In this document: in pieces, positions 1 through 8,093 of the stretch
Numbering within the stretch: the stretch's first letter is position 1
Layout: every line of letters starts with the position of its first letter
Source: CAG-238 sp963601575
GTDB lineage: Bacteria; Bacillota; Clostridia; Peptostreptococcales; Anaerovoracaceae
Direction of reading: 5' to 3'
DNA length: 47,920 bases
Assembly (NCBI GenBank): GCA_963601575.1
Contig: CAVCFO010000013.1
Coordinates: 1 to 47,920, forward strand
Translations under genes and position numbers: made by a program
Notes under the pieces: model-generated
Told to the model about the DNA's origin: nothing
What the model saw: only the letters and a program-made list of their open reading frames with translations
Databases searched by the model: none

Positions 1-2107
1 CCGTCTTTGTGCCGTCGGCATTCGTTTTGGTTTCTGACTTTACGGTTGCTGTGGTCTTTTCAACCTTACTGGTTTCTGTAGTCGAACCGGTGTTTGTCGT
101 CTTGTCCTCGGTGGTGTTGGTTACATTGTCCGCGGTTGTTGTAGTCGATGAGGATGAGCCGCCGGATGTTCTTCTCAGTTTCGATATAACGTCAACTTTT
201 GTAGCTTCACATTCTGTACACTTTGAATAACTCAATCCTTTCTCGCTATATGTCGCATCCTTGATAATTTCCGCTGCGTCCCATGCATGAGTTCCGTCTG
301 CCGGAAGCGTCACTTCATGCGTAGCATTGCAGCCTTCTACAGAGCAAGTATATGTTATCTTCCCGGCAGTTTTGCAAGTTGCTTCAACGCAAGCACCCTC
401 ACCGTATCTATGTCCAAGTGCTTTGGTCTTGAAAGTATAACCTTCTCCAGAATACGTAAGTGAACCATCTCCTGTGCAGGTTGCTGGAGTCTCTGTCTTT
501 TCCCCGCTATAAGTTTTCTCAATATTTATTTTGTAACTTCCCTCTGTGTCACCTTGGCTAACATTGCAAAGCACTGCTGCACCCTCAGTTCTATTTGTCA
601 CATCATTCCAAATAGCACTTTCTCTGAGGAGTATCTTATTTGTTGTAGTATATGCCGGCACACCTACCATTGTTCCGGATTCAATAATCAAACGGCCCCA
701 TCCTGTCCATGCTGCAACTCTACCGATAGTTTTCATACCATCGGCATAGTTATCGTTGTCTCCTTCATTTATCCAGATATGTGCCGAAAGATCTTCCTGG
801 CTATTGGTACTGGTTGAAACATTTCCAATAATTCTCCCGGCAAATCCAACTTCTTCGGCCGTTCCCGCCGTCACAGCTGCAGTTCCACCTGAGCAATTCT
901 TAATTCTGCCTTTTGCTCCGAGGCTTCCGCTTACTCCGCCGGCGTGAGTTGTCGCATAAACCGATCCGCTGTTGCTACAGTTTTCAATTATACCACTGTC
1001 TACTCTATCGGCGGCCAAACCTCCTGCAATTCCCCCGCCTTCGTTACCTGATGTCACATTGCCTTGGTTAGCACAATCCTTAATCTCAAACGACGCAGTT
1101 ACAATGCCGACAATTCCGCCTGCATTTGTAGACGCGACGATTTTCCCTGTATTTACACAATGGATAATCTGCCCGCTCGTTCCCATAACATACCCGGCAA
1201 TTCCGCCTGCATATATTGTGGCATTATTCTCATCATTACTTCCTATTGCCCCGCTATTTACACAGTCAGCTACAAAGGCGTTTGCATTGCAGTATCCTAC
1301 GATTCCTCCAGCGTTGCCATTGTCTTTTTCATACTTACCGGCGACAGCCACTTCTCCACTGTTATTGCACTTTACAACATCCGTTGTATTTTTTGTTATA
1401 CAGAGGACGCCGCCAACTTTCGCTCCTTTTCCAGCACCTTTAATGCTCCCGGTATTAGTGCAATTTACAATCGTATTTTTCGACGCATAAGCTCTCGAAA
1501 GCACGCCGCCTGCCGCTGCTCCGCTGACGCTAGCCGCGTTGGAGCAGTTGCTTACCGAGCAATCATTTCCAAGCAATATTCCAACAACTCCCGCTGCGGC
1601 ATCTTTTTCATTATATATATTGCCGCTTGCTATATTCACATTCCTAATAGTAGCGTCCTTCACTGCTCCGAAAAGTCCGGCTCCATGGTTATCGCTGGCA
1701 TCTCCGGTCAGGCTTACATTTAAGTTTGAAACTGTGTGACCGCCGCCATCAAATGTGCCCGAAAAATAATATTTCTGGTTCTCTTCTGTTACACTTGAGT
1801 CTCTGGTTCCATTTCCGATTGGAACCCATGCCTTGCCGTTAAGGTTAATATCAGAAGCCAAAGATACATACTTGCCGCTGTAGTTATTTCCGCTGTTTAC
1901 CTGCTTGGCAAACCATGCAAGGCCTTCTGCCGTATAGATAGTAACGGAGTTTTCTTTTTCAATATAGCCTTCCGAAGCTGTTGTTGCCTCCCCAAGAGAG
2001 CTTACCCAATCAGTTTCGAAAGTAGGCGGTTCCTCCGCAAGCGCCATACTCGGCATAAAGCAAGCTATCATCAGCACGCTCATGATAATTGCAAATAACT
2101 TCCTCAT
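1..2107 (-). CDS. Large secreted GLUG-like repeat surface protein (3' end outside window)
   Basis: The frame is open from ATG 2107 to the left edge, about 702 codons, with no stop in the window. A perfect AAGGAGG lies at 2114-2120. Residues 1-24 form a signal peptide (MRKL, hydrophobic core, then ALA before EE). Residues about 50-135 resemble the start of adhesin-like repeat proteins (YTAEGLAWFAKQVN, FDGGGHTVSNL). Residues about 140-400 hold roughly eight units of about 30 residues of the form AGGIVG...I.NC.N.G.V, like GLUG-type beta-solenoid repeats. A Cys-rich part follows, with CxxC-like pairs (KCTECEATK, CSVEGC), then a Ser/Thr-rich linker (SSSSTTTTADNV) that continues out of view. It is probably a cell-surface or secreted adhesin. 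The anchor (SLH, LPXTG or other) would be beyond the edge. Function is inferred from architecture only. The promoter and leader upstream are unusual. Confidence 0.85.
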   Translation of the reverse strand, partial: MRKLFAIIMSVLMIACFMPSMALAEEPPTFETDWVSSLGEATTASEGYIEKENSVTIYTAEGLAWFAKQVNSGNNYSGKYVSLASDINLNGKAWVPIGNGTRDSSVTEENQKYYFSGTFDGGGHTVSNLNVSLTGDASDNHGAGLFGAVKDATIRNVNIASGNIYNEKDAAAGVVGILLGNDCSVSNCSNAASVSGAAAGGVLSRAYASKNTIVNCTNTGSIKGAGKGAKVGGVLCITKNTTDVVKCNNSGEVAVAGKYEKDNGNAGGIVGYCNANAFVADCVNSGAIGSNDENNATIYAGGIAGYVMGTSGQIIHCVNTGKIVASTNAGGIVGIVTASFEIKDCANQGNVTSGNEGGGIAGGLAADRVDSGIIENCSNSGSVYATTHAGGVSGSLGAKGRIKNCSGGTAAVTAGTAEEVGFAGRIIGNVSTSTNSQEDLSAHIWINEGDNDNYADGMKTIGRVAAWTGWGRLIIESGTMVGVPAYTTTNKILLRESAIWNDVTNRTEGAAVLCNVSQGDTEGSYKINIEKTYSGEKTETPATCTGDGSLTYSGEGYTFKTKALGHRYGEGACVEATCKTAGKITYTCSVEGCNATHEVTLPADGTHAWDAAEIIKDATYSEKGLSYSKCTECEATKVDVISKLRRTSGGSSSSTTTTADNVTNTTEDKTTNTGSTTETSKVEKTTATVKSETKTNADGTKT

Positions 2108-2138
2108 ATTTTTCCTCCTTATAAAAAGTAATGAATCT

Positions 2139-2265
2139 TGATATTTGCGCCGTTTTCCCCCCTCGTGTCTACTTCCGGGAGATGCATGTCTACCTTTTGC
2201 GGTCGGGCGCGACATGCGCATCGGCCAGAAAAAGTTGATATTGCAAGGCTAGGCGCGCAAATCTC
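2139..2265 (-). ncRNA. Candidate structured 5' leader (unclassified riboswitch-like element)
   Basis: The untranslated leader of the surface-protein gene folds by eye into nested stems. A closing stem pairs AUUUGCGC (2262-2255) with GCGCAAAU (2150-2143). An inner hairpin pairs GAUGC[GC]AUGUC with GACAUGCAUC, and its loop contains ACC-GCAAAA-GGU. A further short CUCCC/GGGGG hairpin encloses GGAAGUAGACACGA. The closing stem starts within a few nt of the predicted transcription start and ends about 23 nt before the Shine-Dalgarno. I compared it from memory with the conserved cores of c-di-GMP-I/II, THF, glutamine and ZTP riboswitches and found no convincing match. Its class and ligand are unknown. 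Confidence 0.4.
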
Positions 2266-2273
2266 TTATCATT

Positions 2274-2303
2274 ATCATACCCCCCCCCATGTGATTTTGT
2301 CAA
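2274..2303 (-). promoter_or_regulatory. Strong sigma-A-type promoter with a G9 tract in the spacer
   Basis: On the minus strand a perfect -35 TTGACA (2298-2303) and a -10 TATGAT (2274-2279) are separated by 18 nt. Half of that spacer is nine consecutive G (2280-2288), directly next to the -10. Transcription should start near 2264-2268, just before the leader's first stem, and run into the surface-protein gene. Loss of one G would give the ideal 17-nt spacer, so tract length could set promoter strength. Confidence 0.7.
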
Positions 2304-2400
2304 CCGAAATAAGTTTGCATATTTGGGGTATTATGTATGCTAAGCGTGCCTTACTTGCTAGTCAGAAGCGATTTGTGCTAAAGCTAGCTCAATCAAGCAA

Positions 2401-2423
2401 AGCCACGGGCGCTTCCCGTGGCT
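2401..2423 (-). terminator. Probable terminator of the rdgB-to-CmpB unit
   Basis: A perfect 9-bp stem AGCCACGGG/CCCGTGGCT with a 5-nt loop lies 90 nt beyond the stop of the CmpB-type gene. The T tract on the minus strand is imperfect (TTTGCTT). I see nothing else recognisable in the stretch 2304-2512. Confidence 0.55.
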
Positions 2424-2512
2424 TCGATGGTTATGATATTAAATTTTCGCATGGCTGATGCCTGCCCGCCTTGGATTTCGTATTTTTCAGGTGTGCTATT
2501 TTTCAAGGTGCG

Positions 2513-3283
2513 CTACTTGGCGGGGTTCTTGCGCACGAAGTCCTCGATTTCATCGGCGCAAAGCTCGGCATAGCGCAGCTGGGCATATTTCAGCAGGTGC
2601 TCACGCAGCGGTGTTGCGGAGTGAAAGCGCAAGAACCAGTGCAGCTTTTCCTTTCGCTCTTCCGCATTCTCGCGTATCTGCGAGCGCAATTCTTCGTATT
2701 TGACCAGGATCTCCTTCTCCTTTGCGAAGGCTCGAACCTTTGCAACTATGTTTAGCGAGTAGGTTACATCTACCGAGAATACTCCGAAGAATACTCCGAT
2801 AATAAACGAAAATTGCAAATTGTGCGACAGCCAGTAGAGCGCATTCAAGATATGCGGATGAATCAGAAAATAATATACCGCTCCCAATATCGCCCAATAT
2901 ATCGAGAATCTGAGGCAGATGATCCCCTGAAAATTGAATTTTTCCTTGCTATAATCCCAGAGCTGAACATGAAGACCCTTTATGAAGATCACTCCGGCGA
3001 TGTACTCAAAGAGCGTCATCACGAGTGCCATGACTATAAAGAGGATGATTTTGCTCCCTGCGGTAACTTCTTCGATGAGGCTCGTGTTCTCCAGGCATGC
3101 CAGCAAATACAGCCCGCATAGTCCGAAGCCGTAGAGCGGCAGATATGGGCCTACGAGAAATCCCGGATTTACCCACTTTTTGCTTATATTTTCTTTTTTG
3201 TACCTTCTATATATCACTTCTATTCCCCAGCCGACGATGCAGCCCATGAAGAACAGAAATGCAAGTACCAAAGCCTCGCTCAT
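2513..3283 (-). CDS. CmpB-type putative ABC transporter permease family membrane protein
   Basis: 256 aa. The N-terminal half matches the ABC_trans_CmpB/DUF1113 family: GWGIEVIYRRYK near residue 18, then NPGFLVGPYLPLYGFG around 39-54, the signature of this membrane family. About five to six hydrophobic segments are visible (residues 3-22, 48-66, 80-100, 120-142, 155-175). A basic and acidic cytoplasmic tail follows (about 180-256, KVRAFAKEKE onward). The family name suggests ABC transport, but no ATPase or binding protein is nearby, so function is unknown. An AGGAG lies before ATG 3283. It is the last gene of the rdgB unit, 24 nt after the lipid kinase, and is followed by a hairpin terminator. 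Confidence 0.8.
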   Translation of the reverse strand: MSEALVLAFLFFMGCIVGWGIEVIYRRYKKENISKKWVNPGFLVGPYLPLYGFGLCGLYLLACLENTSLIEEVTAGSKIILFIVMALVMTLFEYIAGVIFIKGLHVQLWDYSKEKFNFQGIICLRFSIYWAILGAVYYFLIHPHILNALYWLSHNLQFSFIIGVFFGVFSVDVTYSLNIVAKVRAFAKEKEILVKYEELRSQIRENAEERKEKLHWFLRFHSATPLREHLLKYAQLRYAELCADEIEDFVRKNPAK

Positions 3284-3307
3284 CTATTTTCTCCTGTCAT
3301 TCTCACG

Positions 3308-4216
3308 TTATTTTCTCCCGTCAAACTTGCCATTCATAATAAGCTCAATTGCATGATGCTGGTTTATGACCCTGATTTCTTCTGCGCCCTCCTGGTATTC
3401 GCCGTCGAGCGTCCAGGACGTATCCTTGCTCGCGCGTATGTTAAACTCGGAGGCATTGATAAATGTCAGCATCTCGTCTTCGTAATTTTGCGTCGTGAGC
3501 AGATGTATGATTGCCCCAAGCTCCACAAGATCCCGCGGTGCCTTGACAAGGAGCAGTTCAAATTCTCCGTCGCTCATGTCCACAAGCTCGGGCTTGAGCG
3601 TAAGTATTCCGCCCACGGAGGTTGAGTTGCTGATTGCCCCGAAGATATAGTCATCCTCGTATTTCTTCCCGTTGACCTCAAAGAGCATGTGCTCTGCGCG
3701 GATCGAGGCGATGCTGTTTATCCCCCCGAGCACATAGGCAAGATGCCCAAGCGCGTTCTTTACATTCTGCGGGGTCGCATAAGAGGCTTTCGTAAAGGCG
3801 CCAAATGAGGCGACATATGAAAAGTTTCTGCCATTAAAGTTACCCACATCAAGCGACACAGGCTCTCCATGCACGATATCGCGGGCCGCCTTGACGATGT
3901 TCTTCGAAAGGTGCAGGCTGCTTGCAAAATCGTTGGTGCTGCCTGCCGGGATATATCCGACCGGAACGCGGATGCCGCTTTCCATGATTCCCGAAATGAC
4001 CTCATTATATGTCCCGTCGCCTCCGATGCAAACTATGAGATCTACCTTACTTGCATAATTCTTCGCATAAATTCTGCCGTCACCGCGCTTTGTGGTCGTA
4101 AGAACGGTAGGAATGTAGTCACTAACCGTAAATATGTTCACAATATCCGTGAGATATTTGTTCGCTTTCATCGTCCCCGAACAAGGATTTATAATGATAA
4201 GAACCTCTTTTGACAT
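3308..4216 (-). CDS. Diacylglycerol kinase-like lipid kinase (YegS/DgkB/BmrU family)
   Basis: 302 aa, the usual length. It has the DAGK catalytic fold signatures: IINPCSGTMKANK at residues 8-20, the nucleotide-binding GGDGTYNEV at 65-73, and PAGSTNDFA at 90-98. The C-terminal domain carries DMSDGEFEL and WTLDGEYQEG, which contain the acidic residues used for metal and catalysis in DgkB. It should phosphorylate diacylglycerol or a related lipid with ATP at the membrane, feeding phosphatidic acid back into phospholipid or lipoteichoic acid turnover. The exact lipid cannot be told from sequence. The neighbours are two membrane proteins, which fits an envelope role. Confidence 0.9.
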   Translation of the reverse strand: MSKEVLIIINPCSGTMKANKYLTDIVNIFTVSDYIPTVLTTTKRGDGRIYAKNYASKVDLIVCIGGDGTYNEVISGIMESGIRVPVGYIPAGSTNDFASSLHLSKNIVKAARDIVHGEPVSLDVGNFNGRNFSYVASFGAFTKASYATPQNVKNALGHLAYVLGGINSIASIRAEHMLFEVNGKKYEDDYIFGAISNSTSVGGILTLKPELVDMSDGEFELLLVKAPRDLVELGAIIHLLTTQNYEDEMLTFINASEFNIRASKDTSWTLDGEYQEGAEEIRVINQHHAIELIMNGKFDGRK

Positions 4217-4228
4217 AAAAATCTCCCC

Positions 4229-5137
4229 CTAAAAAATATTTATCGGCTTACGCTTTGCTTCTGCCTCTGCCGCAATCGGAATCGCATCCCTTTCTCTTGT
4301 TGCCCACCAAACGCGATTGATGGTAACCCCAAGGCACATAACCCACGAGACAAACCAAAACCAAAACATCAGCACTACGATATTTGAGAACGAACCGTAG
4401 AGAATGTTATAATTTTGGCTCAGCTGAGTATATAGGTTATAAAAATAGCTCACAACCAAGAAACCCGCCGATGCGAATATGCTCCCCGGCACGATGTCGC
4501 GGTACTTTACCCGAAAGCTCGGAAGCACATAGTAGTTATAAGAAATCATAAGAAAATACATTGCCGCGGCAAGCGGCCATCTGAGCGCAAGCCAGGCCAT
4601 TTCTGTCGTCTTCTCGCCGAGGACCTTGCCGAATACGAAGTTGAGTATCAGCGGGCCGTAGACCAGTATGATTAGCGCCGAGGCAACCGTAAATACCGTT
4701 ATCAATATCGTCTTGATTGAGCGTATCCTGTCCTTCAGGTACCCCTCGCCCGTCATTTCTCCGTCCGTAAGCGTATAGTTCGTGACGCGGATCATCGCAA
4801 ATTGCATGCGCGATGCCGCCCAGATAGCCGTAAATGCGAGGAAAATGCTATTCATCCCAGATGGACTATAGTTCAGCATCCTGCGGAGCGTATCGGCACC
4901 TGTGCCTGTGATATTGATGTCCACCCAGTCCTCGATGCTCGACAGCGAGATCGAGAAAAACCCCAGCACCTGCGAAAGCAATATGAAAGTCGGCAGTATC
5001 GACAGGAACATGAAGAATGCAAGCTGCGCGGCAACTCCCTGATAATACGGGTCCTGGAATTGCTGAAATCCAAGCACGAGCATCTTCTTTGCACGGAGGA
5101 AAATCCTCTTGTTATTTTTCTTGATCTTTTGAAGCAT
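4229..5137 (-). CDS. YihY/BrkB family inner membrane protein
   Basis: 302 aa with about six transmembrane segments. The family signature appears as YYQGVAAQLAFFMFLSILPT (about 31-50), followed by the long extracellular loop, YNLYTQLSQNYNILYGS near 245, and a final hydrophobic segment with FWFWFVSWVMCLG. This family was once called ribonuclease BN, but that assignment is known to be wrong. It is a membrane protein of unclear function, possibly lipid-related. The gene overlaps the end of rdgB by 26 nt, so its translation is probably coupled. The lipid kinase follows 12 nt downstream. Confidence 0.9.
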   Translation of the reverse strand: MLQKIKKNNKRIFLRAKKMLVLGFQQFQDPYYQGVAAQLAFFMFLSILPTFILLSQVLGFFSISLSSIEDWVDINITGTGADTLRRMLNYSPSGMNSIFLAFTAIWAASRMQFAMIRVTNYTLTDGEMTGEGYLKDRIRSIKTILITVFTVASALIILVYGPLILNFVFGKVLGEKTTEMAWLALRWPLAAAMYFLMISYNYYVLPSFRVKYRDIVPGSIFASAGFLVVSYFYNLYTQLSQNYNILYGSFSNIVVLMFWFWFVSWVMCLGVTINRVWWATRERDAIPIAAEAEAKRKPINIF

Positions 5138-5780
5138 CGGCCCCTGCCCTTTCTCTCAAAAGTCTTTCAAGCTCTTTCAGCGCGCACGCCCTGTGGCTTA
5201 TGCGATTTTTCTCATCTGCCGAAATCTCCGCGAAGCTCTCATCATAGCCATCCGGCACGAAGAGCGGATCGTAGCCGAAGCCATTCTCTCCTGCGGCCTG
5301 CCTGAGGATTCTGCCCTTGCATTCGCCCCTGGCTACGAGGCTTTCGCCGCTGGGAAAGACCATGGTTATAACCGATACGAACTTCGCGGCGCGCATATCC
5401 CCTTTCGCATTTTCCATGAGGAAAAGGAGCTTGGCATTGTTTTCGGCATCCGTTGCATTCTCTCCTGCAAATCTTGCCGAATAGACACCGGGCGCCCCGT
5501 CCAGATATTCCGTCACGAGCCCGGAATCGTCTGCGAGCGTGATTTTGCCGCATGCCTTCATGATTTCGTAGGCCTTCTTGTAGGAATTTTCCTCGAAGGT
5601 TTCGCCGTCTTCTTCTACCTCGAACTTCGGCACACCGGCATCGTCTCTTGATATGAGATTCATGCCGAATTTGGCTGTTATTGCCTCAATTTCTGCTATC
5701 TTGTGCTTGTTTGCCGATGCGGCAACTATTATATTTTCTTCTCTTATATTTTTCTCAGATGTATTTTTATTTACGTTCAT
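5112..5780 (-). CDS. rdgB: XTP/dITP diphosphatase (RdgB/HAM1)
   Basis: 222 aa. It hydrolyses non-canonical purine triphosphates (ITP, dITP, XTP) to monophosphates, which keeps them out of DNA and RNA. Visible motifs are SANKHK at 22-27 (substrate grip), the catalytic ADDSGL at 83-88, GAPGVYSARFAG, GENGFGYDPLF and the C-terminal SHRACAL. Residues 1-16 form a short charged extension not usual in the family; the core begins at IIVAAS. I kept ATG 5780 because a GGAG precedes it and no better internal start exists. It is the first gene of the minus-strand unit, and a TATACT (5809-5814) upstream is a possible -10 box. Confidence 0.93.
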   Translation of the reverse strand: MNVNKNTSEKNIREENIIVAASANKHKIAEIEAITAKFGMNLISRDDAGVPKFEVEEDGETFEENSYKKAYEIMKACGKITLADDSGLVTEYLDGAPGVYSARFAGENATDAENNAKLLFLMENAKGDMRAAKFVSVITMVFPSGESLVARGECKGRILRQAAGENGFGYDPLFVPDGYDESFAEISADEKNRISHRACALKELERLLRERAGADASKDQEK

Positions 5781-5851
5781 TTTTTCTCCAAATTCTAAAA
5801 TAATGTGTAGTATATTTTAACACAGAATTCGAAAAATTTCAAAGAAATCCT

Positions 5852-5879
5852 TTGGAGTGCGGGGCTTTTGTGATATACT
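5852..5879 (+). promoter_or_regulatory. Probable promoter of the 2-hydroxyacid dehydrogenase gene
   Basis: A TATACT -10 (5874-5879) lies 16 nt after a weak -35 TTGGAG (5852-5857). The gene starts 25 nt further on, behind AGGAGG. This 123-bp divergent intergenic region also carries the minus-strand TATACT of rdgB. Confidence 0.5.
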
Positions 5880-5903
5880 ATTCGTGCAAAACAGGAGGTA
5901 GAC

Positions 5904-6818
5904 ATGAAAATTGTAAATTTAGACGCATATACGATTCATTTGGACGATCTTGACTGGCCGGAGCTGGCAAAACTCGGGGATCTTACGACATACGACCGCA
6001 CGGCACCGGGCGATGTGATCGATGCGATAGGCACAGAAGATGTTGCGGTTTTCACATCGAAGGTAAAGATCACTCGGGAGGTTATGGACGCCTGCCCGAA
6101 TATAAAATTCATCAATGTCACGGCAACAGGATATGACAATATAGATATCGCAGCTGCAAAAGAAAAGGGCATCGCCGTATGCAATGTCCCTGCTTATTCG
6201 ACGGAATCGGTCGCGCAGCACACCTTTGCGCTGATCCTGGAGATCACCAACAATGTGGGTACATATACGAAGCTCATCCATGAACATAGATGGGAAAATT
6301 CCGAGGATTATGCATTCATCGAAAAGCCGCTCATCCAGCTTTGTGGCAGGAGCCTTGGCATCATCGGATATGGCGCGATCGGAAAGCGCGTCGGCGAAAT
6401 CGCATCGGCCTTCGGCATGAAGGTAAATGTTTATAGCAAGGATCCTGAGGCTGCGATAAAGTCCGATATCATCAGCCTGCACTGCCCTGCAACGCCCGAG
6501 AATGCGGGCTTTGTGAATAGCAAGTTCATCTCGCAGATGAAGGACAAAGCGATCCTCATAAATACGGCGCGCGGAGCACTTCTAAACGAAGAAGATGTTG
6601 CGGAGGCTCTGAAATCGGGCAAGCTCTCCGCGGTAGGCATCGATGTCGTAAACGGCGAGCCGCCGCGCAAGGGGCACCCGTTCATAGGCCTCGAAAATCT
6701 ATATGCCACGCCGCATATCGCATGGAGCTCAAAGGAATCCCGCCAGGTCATAGTAAAGACGGCCGCCGCTAACCTTGCAAGCTTCCTTGCGGGCGGCACC
6801 CTAAATAGAATAGTATAA
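5904..6818 (+). CDS. D-isomer-specific 2-hydroxyacid dehydrogenase, glycerate dehydrogenase-like
   Basis: 304 aa. This NAD-dependent oxidoreductase has the family layout: a split substrate domain around a Rossmann domain with GYGAIG at 155-160, and the catalytic triad Arg223 (TARGAL), Glu252 (NGEPP) and His271 (TPHIAW). The N-terminus MKIVNLDAYTIHLDDLDW resembles hydroxypyruvate/glycerate dehydrogenases. Between Rossmann strand 2 (VNVYSKDPE) and SDIISLH it lacks the usual 15-20-residue segment (the common sLDELL part), so the protein is compact. The start is fixed by CAGGAGGTAGAC just upstream. It is the only plus-strand housekeeping gene in the left 45 kb and is convergent with tcdA. The substrate is not certain. 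Confidence 0.88.
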   Translation: MKIVNLDAYTIHLDDLDWPELAKLGDLTTYDRTAPGDVIDAIGTEDVAVFTSKVKITREVMDACPNIKFINVTATGYDNIDIAAAKEKGIAVCNVPAYSTESVAQHTFALILEITNNVGTYTKLIHEHRWENSEDYAFIEKPLIQLCGRSLGIIGYGAIGKRVGEIASAFGMKVNVYSKDPEAAIKSDIISLHCPATPENAGFVNSKFISQMKDKAILINTARGALLNEEDVAEALKSGKLSAVGIDVVNGEPPRKGHPFIGLENLYATPHIAWSSKESRQVIVKTAAANLASFLAGGTLNRIV

Positions 6819-6868
6819 AAAATCCAAACAAAACGCAAGGAGAATTGCAAACGGGATTGCAAAAGCAA

Positions 6869-7588
6869 TTATCTTGTTGCGATCAAATCCTTGATAACCT
6901 CGCCGGCGATTATGAGCCCAGCTGCCGATGGCACGAAGCTTATGCTTGCCGGCGTTCTGTTTGCCGTCTTCACGGGTTCTTCCTCAGAGTAGAGGACCTT
7001 CACGCCGCGAATGCCGCGATTTCTAAGCTCCCGTCTGACGACTTTTGCGAGAGGACAGACCTTTGTCTTCTCTATATCTGCCACTCGAAAAGCCGTAGGA
7101 TCGAGCTTGTTTCCCGTTCCCATGGAGGAGATAACGGGCACGCCCGCCGCCTTCGCCTTGCAAATTATCTCTATCTTTGCGGTGACATTATCCACCGCAT
7201 CCACTATGTAATCATATCTTGCAAAGTCAAATTCCTCCGAGGTTTCCGGCAGGAAAAATAGCTGCCTCGCATCGCAGCGGACCTGCGGATTGATGGACTC
7301 CATTCTGGCCTTGCAGACTTCAACCTTTGGCAGTCCGATAGTATCTGTGGTGGCGATGATCTGGCGATTGATATTTGTAATGTCAACCACATCCTTATCT
7401 ACGATGTCGATCCTGCCAAGTCCGGCTCTTGCAAGGGCCTCGCACGCGTAGCCGCCCACTCCGCCGACACCGAAGACGAGCACCTTCGCTTCGGCAAGCC
7501 TTGCTACCGCAGCCTCTCCTATCAGCATCTTCGTCCGCTGAAAGCGATCGTCCGTGCCCTGCACATTTATGTTATTCATATGAGCCAT
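6869..7588 (-). CDS. tcdA: tRNA threonylcarbamoyladenosine dehydratase (TcdA/CsdL, ThiF family)
   Basis: 239 aa. It is an E1-like adenylating enzyme that cyclises t6A37 of ANN-decoding tRNAs to ct6A using ATP. The N-terminus has RFQRTKMLIG, the nucleotide site GVGGVGGYACE at 40-50, DKDVVDITNINRQ near 64-76 and VDAVDNVTAK near 131. The C-terminal part has SFVPSAAGLIIAGEVI. The short length and RF..R start separate TcdA from MoeB/ThiF. ATG 7588 is preceded by GAGGAG and overlaps the recX end by 17 nt, so it is coupled to recX and the PPTase upstream. No clear terminator is visible in the 50 bp before the convergent dehydrogenase. Confidence 0.9.
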   Translation of the reverse strand: MAHMNNINVQGTDDRFQRTKMLIGEAAVARLAEAKVLVFGVGGVGGYACEALARAGLGRIDIVDKDVVDITNINRQIIATTDTIGLPKVEVCKARMESINPQVRCDARQLFFLPETSEEFDFARYDYIVDAVDNVTAKIEIICKAKAAGVPVISSMGTGNKLDPTAFRVADIEKTKVCPLAKVVRRELRNRGIRGVKVLYSEEEPVKTANRTPASISFVPSAAGLIIAGEVIKDLIATR

Positions 7589-8093
7589 CTTTCTCCTCTG
7601 TATTTGCTTTTATTTTCCCTCTGAGTTCGGAAATCACGCCATAAATTATGGCAGGCGCAAAGCCCTTCGCAGAAAGGCGTCTTGCGACCCTTGCGAAAAA
7701 TTTCTCATCTGCAGGTTTTCCCTCGCTTGCCAGCGCAGCTGCCATTTTCGAGGCAAGCGCGGTCGCAATCGCCCTGTCATCCGGGAATTCTTCTTCTATA
7801 GATTCCTTCGCATCTTCTATTGCACTCTGCGCAAGCGCGGGTGGGATTCCCTTTTGCGCGAGCTCCTGCAGGATCCTTGCATCTGCCTTCGATTTTCGTT
7901 TCGCATATCTATAGTACTCGGCACAGTATTTTGCATCGTCGATATAGCCATATTCCTTCAGCTCGTCTATCGCCTCGTCTGTTTCATCGCGGTCATATCC
8001 TGCGGATTTCAAATAATCTCTGATCTCCTTTTCTGTTCGCATACGGCAGGAGAGCTTCTCGCATGCCGCCTCATAAGCAGATTTCAATGTCAT
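7572..8093 (-). CDS. recX: Regulatory protein RecX
   Basis: 173 aa. RecX binds RecA filaments and limits recombination and SOS activity. The sequence shows three-helix tandem repeats typical of the family: YEAACEKLSCRMRTEKEIRDY, then DYLKSAGYDRDETDEAIDEL, DAKYCAEYYRYAKRKSKADA, LAQKGIPPALAQSAIED and RRLSAKGFAPAIIYGVISEL (each only partly quoted). Length is normal. It overlaps the PPTase gene by 23 nt upstream and tcdA by 17 nt downstream, so the three form one translationally coupled unit. recA itself is not in the window. Confidence 0.85.
   Translation of the reverse strand: MTLKSAYEAACEKLSCRMRTEKEIRDYLKSAGYDRDETDEAIDELKEYGYIDDAKYCAEYYRYAKRKSKADARILQELAQKGIPPALAQSAIEDAKESIEEEFPDDRAIATALASKMAAALASEGKPADEKFFARVARRLSAKGFAPAIIYGVISELRGKIKANTEEKDGSYE

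Noticed and set aside
1064..1723. Plus-strand frame of 219 aa
   Set aside because: Antisense shadow of the repeat surface protein, whose minus frame has a signal peptide and ordered repeats.
2139..2265. Assignment of the leader to a c-di-GMP or glutamine riboswitch
   Set aside because: GGAAGUAG resembles part of the glutamine element and CGCAAA part of c-di-GMP-I, but the rest of each core is missing.
2138..2458. Plus-strand frame of 106 aa over the leader and promoter
   Set aside because: No ribosome site, no recognisable sequence, and it covers the minus-strand leader, promoter and terminator.
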